Origin: Galactobacter sp052108535
GTDB lineage: Bacteria; Actinomycetota; Actinomycetes; Actinomycetales; Micrococcaceae
Direction of reading: 5' to 3'
Length of the DNA stretch: 64,000 nucleotides
Assembly: GCA_052108535.1 (NCBI GenBank)
Contig: JBQDZM010000014.1
Location: forward strand, 7,755 to 71,754
How positions within the stretch are numbered: position 1 is the first letter of the stretch; the number at the start of each line of letters is the position of its first letter. This document shows positions 25,573 through 34,965 of this stretch, piece by piece. Under the pieces are notes generated by a model that worked only from the letters and a program-made list of their open reading frames with translations, did no database searches and was not told the origin of the DNA. Position numbers and translations under genes: made by a program.

Positions 25573-25606
25573 AGAGCCCGCGCACCGTTACCGGTGCGCG
25601 GGCTCT
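25573..25606. terminator. Terminator after rpsD
   Basis: 15-bp perfect stem, arms 25573-25587 and 25592-25606, loop TTAC, 38 bp after the rpsD stop. Only a weak U-run follows (CTCGCGTT). Confidence 0.75.
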
Positions 25607-25681
25607 CGCGTTCGGACCCGAGGGAATCTGCGCGGTACGCAATCGCTGCAGCGGATCCACCTCACTTTGATCACGAACAGG

Positions 25682-25687
25682 TAAAGT
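25682..25687 (+). promoter_or_regulatory. -10 hexamer TAAAGT upstream of the DUF948 gene
   Basis: TAAAGT lies 47 nt before the chosen ATG, after the rpsD terminator. It would start a DUF948-DUF6167-alaS transcript. The -35 is unclear. Confidence 0.4.
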
Positions 25688-25734
25688 GGTGTCGGCACAT
25701 TCCGCGCCGTCCTCGAATTATGGAGTTGAAGAGC

Positions 25735-26082
25735 ATGTCTGGTGGCGACATCGCCGGCCTCATCGCAGCAGGAGTCTTCCTGATCCTGGTGGCCCTGCTT
25801 GCAGTCCCGATCCTGAAACTGGGCCGTGTCTTCGACAAACTTGGGGACGCGGTCACCGAGGTCACCGAGAACACCACGCCCGTACTCAAGGAGGTCTCCA
25901 CCACGGTGGCCACCTCCAACCAGCAGCTGGAACGCGTGGACGCCATCACTTCCAACGTGCAGGACGCCACCGCCAATCTGACGGCTGTGACCTCCCTGAC
26001 CGCCTCCGTCCTCGGCAAGCCGCTGATCAAGATCGCCTCCTTCAGTGCAGGCGTGCGCGCGGTCTTCACCAAGGGCAACTGA
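25735..26082 (+). CDS. DUF948 domain-containing membrane protein
   Basis: 115 residues with one N-terminal helix (IAGLIAAGVFLILVALLAVPIL) and then a long amphipathic stretch rich in Thr and Val (EVTENTTPVLKEVSTTVATSNQQLERVD), the DUF948 pattern. Function unknown; its place between rpsD and alaS is conserved in actinobacteria. ATG at 25735 preferred over 25720 because GGAG lies 9 nt before it. Confidence 0.8.
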   Translation: MSGGDIAGLIAAGVFLILVALLAVPILKLGRVFDKLGDAVTEVTENTTPVLKEVSTTVATSNQQLERVDAITSNVQDATANLTAVTSLTASVLGKPLIKIASFSAGVRAVFTKGN

Positions 26083-26143
26083 CGGTCCGTCTCCGTCAGA
26101 AGACGCCCCACGGAAACAACGAACGAGTAAGGATTCATCTCAC

Positions 26144-26413
26144 GTGAAGAAGCTCTTCTGGGTCGCCGTCGGCATCGGCATCGGCGTGCTCGCCAGCCGC
26201 CAACTCGCCCGTGTGAAGACCACCTCTGCTGCGGCACCCCTGGCCATCGCAGACTCCGCTCTAGACCGCGTGACCTCAGTGGTCCGCAACGCGGCCACCT
26301 CCTTCAAGGAAGGTTCCGCCACGCGTGAGGCGGAGCTACGCGCCGCGCTGGGTATCGACGACGCGCCTCGCGGGCGTCACGCCGGCCCCGCTGCCGGCGA
26401 CTCACCCGCCTGA
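26144..26413 (+). CDS. DUF6167-like small membrane protein
   Basis: 89 residues: an N-terminal helix (KLFWVAVGIGIGVLASRQLA) and a polar tail with SFKEGSATREAELRAALGID, matching the small protein that sits between DUF948 and alaS in other actinobacteria. GTG start with AAGGA 10 nt upstream. The pair may form a membrane-anchored scaffold, but nothing in the sequence shows this. Confidence 0.7.
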   Translation: MKKLFWVAVGIGIGVLASRQLARVKTTSAAAPLAIADSALDRVTSVVRNAATSFKEGSATREAELRAALGIDDAPRGRHAGPAAGDSPA

Positions 26414-26508
26414 GTTCCCACCAGCTCAGCTACACAGACTTCCCGGTTCCGCGTTTCGCCGAGCTGGAACCAAGACATCGTTCACCAACAAGGAGACACG
26501 AGAACAGC

Positions 26509-29205
26509 ATGAAATCCCAGGAGATCGCCAAGCGGTGGGTCGACTACTTCGAGGCCCGCGGCCACACCCCGGTGCCCAGCGCCTCCCTGGTCTCTGCCGA
26601 CCCGTCACTGCTGTTCACCGTGGCTGGCATGGTGCCCTTCATCCCGTACCTGACCGCAGTGGAACCTGCGCCATACCCGCGCGCCACCAGCGTGCAGAAG
26701 TGCATCCGCACCGCCGACATCGAAGAGGTCGGCCAGACGGTACGTCACGGCACCTTCTTCCAGATGGCAGGCAACTTCTCCTTCGGTGACTACTTCAAAG
26801 AAGAAGCCATCACCTACGCCTGGGGTCTGCTGACGGGATCCCAGGATGAGGGCTGCTTCGGTCTTGACCCGGAGCGCCTGTGGGTCACCGTCTTCGAGGA
26901 CGAGGACTCCGACTGGAAGGACGACGAGGCCCGGGACATCTGGGAGAACAAGATCGGCGTCCCCCACGAGCGCGTGGTCGGTACCGGCAAGGCCGACAAC
27001 TTCTGGAACACCGGCCAGCCCGGCCCCGGTGGCCCCTGCTCCGAGATCTACTACGACCGCGGTGCCCAGTACGGTATCGAGGGCGGCCCGGCCGTGGACG
27101 AGACCCGCTACGTGGAGATCTGGAATCTGGTCTTCATGCAGTACCGCCTCTCCCACGTGAATTCGAAGACCGACTTCGTGATCGAGGGCGAGCTCCCTCA
27201 GCGCAATATCGACACCGGCCTGGGCCTGGAACGCCTGGCCATGATTCTGCAGGGTGTCGAGAACATGTACGAGACGGACCAGGTCCGTCCCGTCCTGGAC
27301 CGTGCGGCGGAACTGTCCGGCAAGACCTACACCTCCAGCGAGGATGCCGACGCTCCGGAACATGCTGACGATGTCCGCCTACGGGTGGTCGCCGACCACG
27401 TCCGTTCTTCCCTGATGCTGATCTCCGACGGCGTGTCCCCGTCCAACGAGGGCCGCGGCTACGTGCTGCGTCGCCTCATCCGGCGTGCCGTTCGGGCCAT
27501 GCGCCTGCTCGGTGTGGAGCAGCCCGTGCTGCCGGAGCTGTTGCCGGTCTCCCGTGATGCTATGAAGGGCGTCTACCCTGAGGTCGCCACCGACTTCGAG
27601 CGCATCGCCCGCGTGGCCTACGCCGAGGAGCGTTCCTTCCTGCGCACCATCGCCTCCGGGACCACCCGCCTTGACGAGGCGCTCCAGGGCGCCCGTGCCG
27701 CAGGAACCTCGCTCTCCGGCGAGGACGCCTTCCAGCTACACGACACCTACGGTTTCCCGATCGACCTGACCCTGGAAATCGCTTCGGAGGCCGGCCTGAA
27801 CGTGGATCAGGACACCTTCCGTTCCCTCATGGAGGAGCAGCGCCAGCGCGCCAAGAAGGACGCCAAGTCCAAGAAGACCGGCCACGCCGACCTGACGCTC
27901 TATCGCGAACTGCACGGTGCGGGAGACACCCACTTCACCGGATACGGCGAACTCACCACAGAGTCCGCAGTGCGTGGCCTGATCATCGACGGCGCCCGCG
28001 CCGACGTCGCCGAGCAGGGACAGGAGGTCGAGGTCGTCCTCGACGCCACCCCGTTCTACGCAGAGGCGGGCGGCCAGGCCGCCGATACCGGACTCATCAC
28101 CGGAGACGGCTTCGTCCTGGAAGTCACCGACGTCCAGGCCCCCATGCGCGGTCTTTCCGTCCACCGCGCCGTGGTCCGCGAAGGCGAATTGCCCGCAGAC
28201 GCGACCGTGCTGGCCCAGGTGGACCAGGCCCGGCGTCACGCAGGCGAGGAGGCTCACACGGCCACTCACCTGGTCCACGCCGCCCTCCACCAGGTGCTTG
28301 GCCCTGAGGCCCTGCAGTCCGGCTCCTTCAACAAGGCCGGCTACCTTCGCTTCGACTTCTCCTGGGCGGAGGCCCTGTCCGCAGGCGCCACGTCTGAGGT
28401 CGAGGACGTGGTCAACCAGGCCATCGATCACGATTTCCAGGTGCTCACCCGCGTAATGAAGAAGGACGAGGCCAAGGCCTTGGGCGCCACCAGCCTCTTC
28501 GGGGAGAAGTACGGCGACACGGTCCGCGTGGTGGAGATCGATGGTGCGTGGTCCCGCGAGTTCTGTGGCGGAACCCACGTTCCGCACACGTCCAAGATCG
28601 GTTCCATGTCCTTGCTTGGCGAGGCCTCCGTCGGCTCAGGCAACCGTCGCGTGGAGGCCCTGGTGGGTCTTTCCGCGTTCCGCCACAACGCCGCGGAGCG
28701 TGCCTTGGTTAACGACCTCACCGAGATGTTCCGGGTTCCGGCTCCGGAACTGCGCGAGCGCATCAATTCCACCGTGGACCGCCTCCGCGCTGCGGAGAAG
28801 GAGATCGAGAAGCTGCGCCGCGAGAAGCTGCAGGCCGCCTCCGCGAACCTCGTGGCTCAGGCACAGGATGTCTCCGGCATTCGCCTGGTGACCCATGATG
28901 CCGGTGAGGTGGACAGCGCTGACGACCTGCGTTCGCTTGCACTTCCGGCCCGCGACCGACTCGGTCAGGACGCCTCCGTGGTCGCCGTGACCGGCATCGT
29001 CAAGGGTAAGCCGGTCCTGCTTGTGGCCACCAACGAGGCCGCCCGCAGCGCTGGCGTCAAGGCAGGCGCCCTGGTGCGATCCGGCGCCAAGATCCTCGGC
29101 GGTGGCGGCGGCGGCAAGGACGACGTGGCGCAGGGTGGCGGCCAAGACCCGGCCAAGGTCACCGAGGCCCTCGCCGAGGTGACGCGGATGGTGTCACAAG
29201 CGTGA
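26509..29205 (+). CDS. alaS: Alanine-tRNA ligase
   Basis: 898 residues: class II catalytic domain (residues 1 to about 250, including NIDTGLGLERLAM), the tRNA-binding helical region, the editing domain with zinc/active-site residues His583, His587 (HTATH), Cys686 and His690 (CGGTH), and the C-Ala domain ending in GGGGGGKDDVAQGGG. All sites are intact. AAGGAGA precedes the ATG. The stop overlaps ruvX by 4 bp. Confidence 0.98.
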   Translation: MKSQEIAKRWVDYFEARGHTPVPSASLVSADPSLLFTVAGMVPFIPYLTAVEPAPYPRATSVQKCIRTADIEEVGQTVRHGTFFQMAGNFSFGDYFKEEAITYAWGLLTGSQDEGCFGLDPERLWVTVFEDEDSDWKDDEARDIWENKIGVPHERVVGTGKADNFWNTGQPGPGGPCSEIYYDRGAQYGIEGGPAVDETRYVEIWNLVFMQYRLSHVNSKTDFVIEGELPQRNIDTGLGLERLAMILQGVENMYETDQVRPVLDRAAELSGKTYTSSEDADAPEHADDVRLRVVADHVRSSLMLISDGVSPSNEGRGYVLRRLIRRAVRAMRLLGVEQPVLPELLPVSRDAMKGVYPEVATDFERIARVAYAEERSFLRTIASGTTRLDEALQGARAAGTSLSGEDAFQLHDTYGFPIDLTLEIASEAGLNVDQDTFRSLMEEQRQRAKKDAKSKKTGHADLTLYRELHGAGDTHFTGYGELTTESAVRGLIIDGARADVAEQGQEVEVVLDATPFYAEAGGQAADTGLITGDGFVLEVTDVQAPMRGLSVHRAVVREGELPADATVLAQVDQARRHAGEEAHTATHLVHAALHQVLGPEALQSGSFNKAGYLRFDFSWAEALSAGATSEVEDVVNQAIDHDFQVLTRVMKKDEAKALGATSLFGEKYGDTVRVVEIDGAWSREFCGGTHVPHTSKIGSMSLLGEASVGSGNRRVEALVGLSAFRHNAAERALVNDLTEMFRVPAPELRERINSTVDRLRAAEKEIEKLRREKLQAASANLVAQAQDVSGIRLVTHDAGEVDSADDLRSLALPARDRLGQDASVVAVTGIVKGKPVLLVATNEAARSAGVKAGALVRSGAKILGGGGGGKDDVAQGGGQDPAKVTEALAEVTRMVSQA

Positions 29206-29726
29206 TCGCTCGTGGAACCCGGTTCGGGGTGGACGTGGGCCGCGCCCGTGTGGGCGTGTCCCGCTCCGATCCCGACGGGATCCTCGCCACACCGGTGAAG
29301 ACGCTGCGCCGTGACCCGAAGAAGGGCACGGACCTGGCTGTCTTGGTGAGGTTGGTACGTGAGGCCGAGGCCGCGGTGGTCTACGTCGGGCTGCCGCTGA
29401 ACCTGCACGGTCGGCAAACCCCATCCACCGAGGACGCCCAGCGCTATGCACAGGCGCTGGCCGCGAGTCTGGACGGCGTTCCCGTGCGGCTCGTGGATGA
29501 ACGCTTGACGACAGTCAGCGCCCAACGCAAACTGCATGAGTCCGGCAGGGACGTCAAGAACTCCCGGTCGGTCATCGACCAGGCGGCCGCCGTGGACATT
29601 CTGCAGCAGGCCTTGGACGTGGAGCGTGCCTCCGGGCGCCGCGCCGGTCAGCCGTCCACCTCTACCCAGCAGTCCACGTCGACCCAAGCAGCACGGCCAG
29701 ACCAGCCTGAAGGAGACGAGTCGTGA
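29202..29726 (+). CDS. ruvX: Putative Holliday junction resolvase RuvX (YqgF)
   Basis: RNase H-like nuclease family, 174 residues. Core motifs GVDVGRARVGVSRSD, YVGLPLNLHG and LVDERLTTVSAQ hold the acidic residues; the RSVIDQAAAVDILQ end is typical. Homologues act in 16S rRNA 5' maturation and may cleave Holliday junctions. GTG start overlaps the alaS stop. A short Gln/Ser/Thr-rich tail follows the fold. Confidence 0.93.
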   Translation: MIARGTRFGVDVGRARVGVSRSDPDGILATPVKTLRRDPKKGTDLAVLVRLVREAEAAVVYVGLPLNLHGRQTPSTEDAQRYAQALAASLDGVPVRLVDERLTTVSAQRKLHESGRDVKNSRSVIDQAAAVDILQQALDVERASGRRAGQPSTSTQQSTSTQAARPDQPEGDES

Positions 29727-31219
29727 ACCAGGCAGACGGAGCTTCCCCCCGCCGGCCCCGACGCGCCAGACGTCCCGTTCCCGCCCGCCGTTTCACCGGC
29801 GTGGGGCGGCACGGACAGGGAGACACCCAGGCCGTCCTCGCGGCCTTGGCTGCTGCCGAGGAGGCGATCGCTCCCTCCGCGTCGACCCCTCAGGACGAAT
29901 TCGACCTGCCGCAAGCCACGCAGACCGCGGTCCATCCCGCCCCTGAGGTGGATCCTGATGCTCCGTTGGCCGACGGCGAGGTCACCCAGGAATTCTTTCT
30001 CCATGAGGCCGAAGAAGCTTCAGCGGCCGTTGACCATCACGTCTCGGGTTTCGCGGATGCGTTGAACCGATTCGGTGTGGACGTCAGCGACCTCCCTGCA
30101 GGCTATTTGCCCGCGGCTGACCTATTTTCCGACCCTGGAGAGGGGGAGGTCGATCTGAAGGCTCGAAAGGCACGCCGTCGCAAGCGCGGCTGGATCACCA
30201 CTGTCGTAGTGGTCGTAGTGCTCGTCGTGGTCGGCGGTGCGGGCTGGTACGGGATCACTCGGCTCACGGCTCCGGCCGCGGACTATGCCGGGCCTGGCAC
30301 CGGTGAGGTGTCCTTCACCATTGCCGATGGCGCCGGCGTCAGGCAGATCGGTAAGGACCTCAAGCAGGCTGACGTTGTGAAGTCTGCTGAGGCCTTCTAC
30401 GACGCCGTCGACGACCGGGAAACCGCGCCGGTTTTCCAGCCGGGCACGTTCCAGTTGCGCCATCAGATGTCCGCGGCCTCCGCCCTGGACACGTTGGTGC
30501 AATCGGGTGACAAGGTTTCCTACTTCCAGATCCAGCCCAATTCCCGCATGGGCGATGCTCTGGCCAACATCGCGGAGGGGACCGGCCTCGATCTGGCCGA
30601 CCTCGAGGCCGCTGCAGTGGATCCCACGGCGTTCGGTTTGCCCAAGGAGGTCAAGGACCTGGAAGGGTACCTGCACCCCGGCGAGTACCGGATGCCACTG
30701 AACGCCGACGCCAAGACCATCCTGCAGCAATTGGTGGACGACACCACCAAGAGTCTGGAATCGCAGGGGGTCACCGACCCGCAGGAGCAGTACCGTGTGC
30801 TGAAACTGGCGTCCGTGGTGGCCGGTGAAGGCACCCTCAAGGACTACAAGCGCATCAGCGGCATCATCGACAACCGTCTCAAGCCTAATGACGAGACCCA
30901 CGGCTACCTGCAATTGGACTCCACCGTCTCCTACGGGCTTGGCCAAGTCAGCATCCACCTGACCAAGGACCAGCTCAAGGACAAGGACAACCCGTACAAC
31001 ACCTACGTTCATAAGGGGCTGACCCCGACGCCCATCGGTTCCCCCGGGGACCGGGCCATCGAGGCGGCCGTGAATCCGGAGCCGTCGGATGACCTCTACT
31101 GGGTCACAGTGAACCTGACGACGGGCGAGACCAAGTTCGCTCCGACCTATGAGCAGCACCAGAAGAACGTGAAGGAATACCGCACCTGGTGCGCCGCCAA
31201 CGAGGATGTCTGCAAGTGA
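29723..31219 (+). CDS. mltG: Endolytic murein transglycosylase MltG
   Basis: Cleaves nascent glycan strands and is thought to set their length. 498 residues: a 150-residue cytoplasmic N-terminus rich in Ala, Pro and acidic residues, one helix (WITTVVVVVVLVVVGGAGWYGI), a LysM-like domain, and the YceG catalytic domain with LASVVAGEG (catalytic Glu) and LQLDSTVSYGL. Ends in CAANEDVCK. GTG start overlaps ruvX by 4 bp; aroE overlaps its stop the same way. Confidence 0.94.
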   Translation: MNQADGASPRRPRRARRPVPARRFTGVGRHGQGDTQAVLAALAAAEEAIAPSASTPQDEFDLPQATQTAVHPAPEVDPDAPLADGEVTQEFFLHEAEEASAAVDHHVSGFADALNRFGVDVSDLPAGYLPAADLFSDPGEGEVDLKARKARRRKRGWITTVVVVVVLVVVGGAGWYGITRLTAPAADYAGPGTGEVSFTIADGAGVRQIGKDLKQADVVKSAEAFYDAVDDRETAPVFQPGTFQLRHQMSAASALDTLVQSGDKVSYFQIQPNSRMGDALANIAEGTGLDLADLEAAAVDPTAFGLPKEVKDLEGYLHPGEYRMPLNADAKTILQQLVDDTTKSLESQGVTDPQEQYRVLKLASVVAGEGTLKDYKRISGIIDNRLKPNDETHGYLQLDSTVSYGLGQVSIHLTKDQLKDKDNPYNTYVHKGLTPTPIGSPGDRAIEAAVNPEPSDDLYWVTVNLTTGETKFAPTYEQHQKNVKEYRTWCAANEDVCK

Positions 31220-32112
31220 GGGCTGCGGTCATAGGCCATCCGGTGGACCATTCGCGTTCACCGGCGCTGCACCTGCGCGCTTATTCCCTGCTCGGGTTGC
31301 CGATCCACTACGACCGGATCGATGCGACAGCCGCCTCCGCTGCGCCGCTGGCTTCGCGGTTGCGCGACGAACCGGGTTGGCTCGGTCTCAGCGTCACCAT
31401 GCCCATGAAGCAACCCATGTTGGCGCAGGTCGACGTGGTTCATCCGTTGGCCGCCACCTTGGGTGCGCTGAACACGGTGGTGGTGGAGCGTAGCGAGACC
31501 GGCACGGTCCTTCATGGGTACAACACCGACGTCGCCGGGATCGTGTCCGCCCTGCGTGCGGCTGGCGTGTGCCCGGCGGCTGGCGACGGGAAGGCCCGAA
31601 CGCGTGCCCTGGTGATCGGAGCGGGCGGCACCGCGGCCGCTGCGCTGGCCGCCCTGCGTGATCTGGGTCACCATCATGTCGCCGTCGCGGTGCGTTCCTT
31701 TGAGCGAGTTCATGAGCTTCCTCGGGTGGCTGCGGCCCTGGGGCTCGACGTGGATTTCATCGACTTCGCGACCCTGCCCACGTCCCAGCTAGGACCACTG
31801 GATGTGGTGATCTCCACGTTGCCTGCCGGCGCCGCCGACCCGTTGGCTCCGGTGATCGCAGGCTTCGCGGTGCCAGGGAGCACACTGTTGGACGCCGCGT
31901 ACGCGCACTGGCCCTCCGTGTTGAGCTGCGCATGGGAGGCGGCGGGCGGCACATCGGTCCATGGTCTGTCGATGCTGGTCCACCAGGCAGTGGAACAAGT
32001 CGCGCTGTTCACGGGTCGCACCGAGGCGCTGGGAGATGACTACCGGGCGGCGTTGTGTGACGAGGCCGGTATCACCCGAGACGGGACTGCGGCCACAGCC
32101 GTGGCAGGATAG
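31216..32112 (+). CDS. aroE: Shikimate dehydrogenase
   Basis: Reduces 3-dehydroshikimate to shikimate. 298 residues; substrate-binding N-domain with VDHSRSPALH and catalytic Lys65 (SVTMPMKQP), NTDVAG, then the nucleotide loop GAGGTAAAA. The GTG at 31216 overlaps the mltG stop by 4 bp and gives the correct N-terminus. First of four shikimate genes in a row. Confidence 0.92.
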   Translation: MRAAVIGHPVDHSRSPALHLRAYSLLGLPIHYDRIDATAASAAPLASRLRDEPGWLGLSVTMPMKQPMLAQVDVVHPLAATLGALNTVVVERSETGTVLHGYNTDVAGIVSALRAAGVCPAAGDGKARTRALVIGAGGTAAAALAALRDLGHHHVAVAVRSFERVHELPRVAAALGLDVDFIDFATLPTSQLGPLDVVISTLPAGAADPLAPVIAGFAVPGSTLLDAAYAHWPSVLSCAWEAAGGTSVHGLSMLVHQAVEQVALFTGRTEALGDDYRAALCDEAGITRDGTAATAVAG

Positions 32113-32117
32113 AACTC

Positions 32118-33317
32118 ATGTTGCGTTGGCTCACCTCCGGCGAGTCCCATGGCCCCGCTCTCACGGGGATCATCGAGGGTCTACCCGCCGGCGTCCCCTT
32201 GACCACTTCCGCCGTCCAGGCGGCCCTGGCCCGTCGTCGGCTCGGTTACGGGCGCGGTGCCCGGATGAAGTTTGAACAGGACCAAGTCAGCCTGTTGGGC
32301 GGGGTCCGTCATGGCCTCAGCATCGGCGGACCGGTGGCCATCCAGGTCGCCAACACGGAGTGGCCCAAATGGCGTGATGTGATGAGCGCCGACCCCGTGG
32401 ACCCGTCGGTCCTGGAGGGCAAGGCCCGCAACGCGGCGTTGACTCGCCCGCGCCCCGGGCATGCGGATCTGACCGGTATGCAGAAGTACGGGTTCGACGA
32501 GGCGCGCCCCGTCCTGGAACGCGCCTCAGCCCGTGAGACCGCAACTCGTGTAGCCCTGGGCGCTGTAGCTGCCTCGTTCCTCGCGGAGCTGGGCATCAGA
32601 CTCGTCTCCCACACCGTGGAGCTGGGCACCGTGGCCTCACCTGTGGACGCCGCACGGCCCACCCCAGACGATGTGGAGGCGCTGGACGCCGATCCGTTGC
32701 GTTGTTTCGATGCCGAAACCTCCGCAGCGATGGTCGCGGAGGTCGACGCGGCACACGACGCAGGTCAGACGCTGGGCGGCGTGGTCGAGGTGATCGCTAC
32801 CGGCGTCCCCGTCGGGCTCGGTTCCTACGTGCATTGGGATCGTCGACTGGATTCTCGACTGGCTGGCGCCCTAATGGGTATCCAGGCCATTAAGGGCGTC
32901 GAAATTGGCTGCGGATTCGAGACCGCTCGCCGTCGTGGCGCGGACGCGCACGACGAGATCGTCCTGGACGAAGCCCACCATCTTGCCCGGCTGACCGACC
33001 GTGCGGGCGGTATCGAAGGTGGTATGTCCACGGGAGGCTCCATTCGGGTCCGCGCGGCCATGAAGCCGATCGCTACGGTTCCCCGCGCTCTGGCCACAGT
33101 GGATGTCGCCACCGGTGAGCCCACCACGGCCCACCACCAACGTTCCGACGTCTGCGCTGTCCCTGCCGCTGGCGTGGTCGCGGAGGCCATGGTCGCCCTC
33201 GTCCTGGCCGACGCCGTGCTCGAGAAGTTCGGCGGCGACCATGTGGCGCAGACCCGCACCAACCTGGAGGCTTTTCTGGCCGGCATCCCTGCCGCAGTGG
33301 CCCCCGCGCAGCGGTGA
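32118..33317 (+). CDS. aroC: Chorismate synthase
   Basis: Final shikimate-pathway enzyme, FMN-dependent. 399 residues with all signatures: MLRWLTSGESHGPALTGIIEG at the N-terminus, GRGARMKFEQDQVSLLGGVRHG, and the C-terminal RSDVCAVPAAGVVAEAMVALVLADA. ATG start 5 bp after aroE; GTGA overlap with aroK. Confidence 0.97.
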   Translation: MLRWLTSGESHGPALTGIIEGLPAGVPLTTSAVQAALARRRLGYGRGARMKFEQDQVSLLGGVRHGLSIGGPVAIQVANTEWPKWRDVMSADPVDPSVLEGKARNAALTRPRPGHADLTGMQKYGFDEARPVLERASARETATRVALGAVAASFLAELGIRLVSHTVELGTVASPVDAARPTPDDVEALDADPLRCFDAETSAAMVAEVDAAHDAGQTLGGVVEVIATGVPVGLGSYVHWDRRLDSRLAGALMGIQAIKGVEIGCGFETARRRGADAHDEIVLDEAHHLARLTDRAGGIEGGMSTGGSIRVRAAMKPIATVPRALATVDVATGEPTTAHHQRSDVCAVPAAGVVAEAMVALVLADAVLEKFGGDHVAQTRTNLEAFLAGIPAAVAPAQR

Positions 33318-33874
33318 CCGGCACAGGGGCGCAGATACCGAGGGCCCTGGTTCTCGTCGGTCCCATGGGATCGGGGAAGACCTCGGTGGCGCAGGCCTAT
33401 TCCAGGCTGACCGGAGCCGAATTCGTTGACCTGGATCAGCGCATCGTCACAAGCCACGGACCGATTCCGGAGATCTTCGCCCGCGAGGGGGAGACGGGTT
33501 TCCGTGCCGCAGAGACCGAGGTCCTGCGGACCGCACTGGCGGAGGCGGGCACCGTGATTTCAGCTGGCGGCGGGATCGTCCACTCCCAGCAGAACCGAGA
33601 CCTGCTGTCCGGGGCCTTCGTTGTCTTCCTGTCCATCGACAGGCAAACGGCCCGTCAAAGAATCCACGAGGCAGCCTCGCGACCCATGCTCGCCGGCGGA
33701 GATCCGATGGACGTGTGGCAGCGGATCCTGGAGCAGCGACTTCCGCTCTACACCCAGGTGGCCTCGGTCACCGTGGATGCCAGAAGCGACACGCCTGAGG
33801 AATTGGCGGCGCAGATCGCGACGTCCTACGCCATGAACACGTATCGAGCAGAACACGAACGGAGCGCACCATGA
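33314..33874 (+). CDS. aroK: Shikimate kinase
   Basis: Phosphorylates shikimate. 186 residues; Walker A GPMGSGKTSVA (residues 16-26), the DLDQRI segment that binds Mg and shikimate, GETGFRAAETEVL, ISAGGGIV, and the lid RPMLAGGD. GTG start overlapping the aroC stop; ATGA overlap with aroB. Confidence 0.95.
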   Translation: MTGTGAQIPRALVLVGPMGSGKTSVAQAYSRLTGAEFVDLDQRIVTSHGPIPEIFAREGETGFRAAETEVLRTALAEAGTVISAGGGIVHSQQNRDLLSGAFVVFLSIDRQTARQRIHEAASRPMLAGGDPMDVWQRILEQRLPLYTQVASVTVDARSDTPEELAAQIATSYAMNTYRAEHERSAP

Positions 33875-34965
33875 GCGCCGACGCGCAGCAGAGCACGATC
33901 CATGTAGGGACCCCAAGCGGCCCGGGCTATGACGTGATCGTGGGTCGCGGTCTGCTCCCGCAGCTGCGTCCGCTCCTGGGGGAGCAGGTCAACAAGGTCT
34001 TGCTGGTGACCCCGCGAGCATTGCGCACCACGGGTGACACCGTGGCTGAACAGCTCAAGGCGGATGGCGTCCACGTCTACACCGCAGAGATCCCGGATGC
34101 CGAAGAGGGTAAGCGCGTCGAAGTGGCCGCCTTCTGCTGGGGCATCATGGGTCAGTCCGACTTCACCCGCACCGACGCCGTGGTCTCGGTGGGCGGCGGA
34201 GCCGTCACCGACGTGGCTGGTTTCGTGGCGGCCACCTGGTTGCGGGGCGTCCGTGTGGTGCATCTGCCCACCACCGTGCTCGGCATGGTGGACGCCTCTG
34301 TGGGCGGCAAGACGGGCATCAACACCTCAGAGGGCAAGAACCTGGTGGGATCTTTCCACCCGCCAGCAGGGGTCCTCGTGGATCTGGACGCCCTCGAAAC
34401 TTTGCCTCGCAACGAACTCGTCACCGGGATGGCGGAGTCCGTGAAGACCGGCTTCATTGCCGATCCGGCCATCCTGGATCTCTTCGAGGCCGACGCGGCC
34501 GCAGCTACCGACCCGTCAACTGCCGTTTTCCGCGAGATCATGGAACGCACCATCAAGGTGAAGGCCGACGTGGTCTCCGAGGACCTCCGCGAGTCCGGTC
34601 GCAGGGAAATCCTCAACTACGGTCACACGTTGGGTCACGCGGTGGAATACGCCGAGCGTTACCAGTGGCGACACGGCGCAGCCGTGTCGGTGGGCCTGGT
34701 GTTCGCGGCGGAACTGGGACGACTCGTCGGGCGTTTGGATGACGCTACGGCGGACCGCCACCGCACCGTCTTGTCCTCCCTGGGGCTGCCCGTGAGTTAC
34801 CGCGGCGATCGGTGGAAGACCCTGCTCTCCACCATGCGACGGGACAAGAAGGCCCGCGGCGACCATCTGCGCTTCATCGTCCTGGACGGTCTTGCCCGGC
34901 CTGGCGTGCTGGAGGCGCCGGAGGATCATCTGCTCTTCACCGCCTACCAGGAGATCGCGGAATGA
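33871..34965 (+). CDS. aroB: 3-dehydroquinate synthase
   Basis: Makes 3-dehydroquinate from DAHP with NAD and zinc. 364 residues; GGGAVTDVAGFVAATWLRGV, PTTVLGMVDASVGGKTGIN, the zinc ligands in GMAESVKTG, LNYGHTLGHAVE and WRHGAAVSVG are all present. ATG overlaps the aroK stop. No dehydroquinase gene follows in this window. Confidence 0.96.
   Translation: MSADAQQSTIHVGTPSGPGYDVIVGRGLLPQLRPLLGEQVNKVLLVTPRALRTTGDTVAEQLKADGVHVYTAEIPDAEEGKRVEVAAFCWGIMGQSDFTRTDAVVSVGGGAVTDVAGFVAATWLRGVRVVHLPTTVLGMVDASVGGKTGINTSEGKNLVGSFHPPAGVLVDLDALETLPRNELVTGMAESVKTGFIADPAILDLFEADAAAATDPSTAVFREIMERTIKVKADVVSEDLRESGRREILNYGHTLGHAVEYAERYQWRHGAAVSVGLVFAAELGRLVGRLDDATADRHRTVLSSLGLPVSYRGDRWKTLLSTMRRDKKARGDHLRFIVLDGLARPGVLEAPEDHLLFTAYQEIAE

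Noticed and set aside
26414..26508. CCAGCTC/GAGCTGG inverted repeat before alaS as a terminator or attenuator
   Set aside because: Only 7 bp with a loop of about 40 nt; not convincing.
32110..32120. TAGAAC as a leaderless -10 for aroC
   Set aside because: It ends 2 nt before the ATG, too close, and aroC is inside a tight operon.
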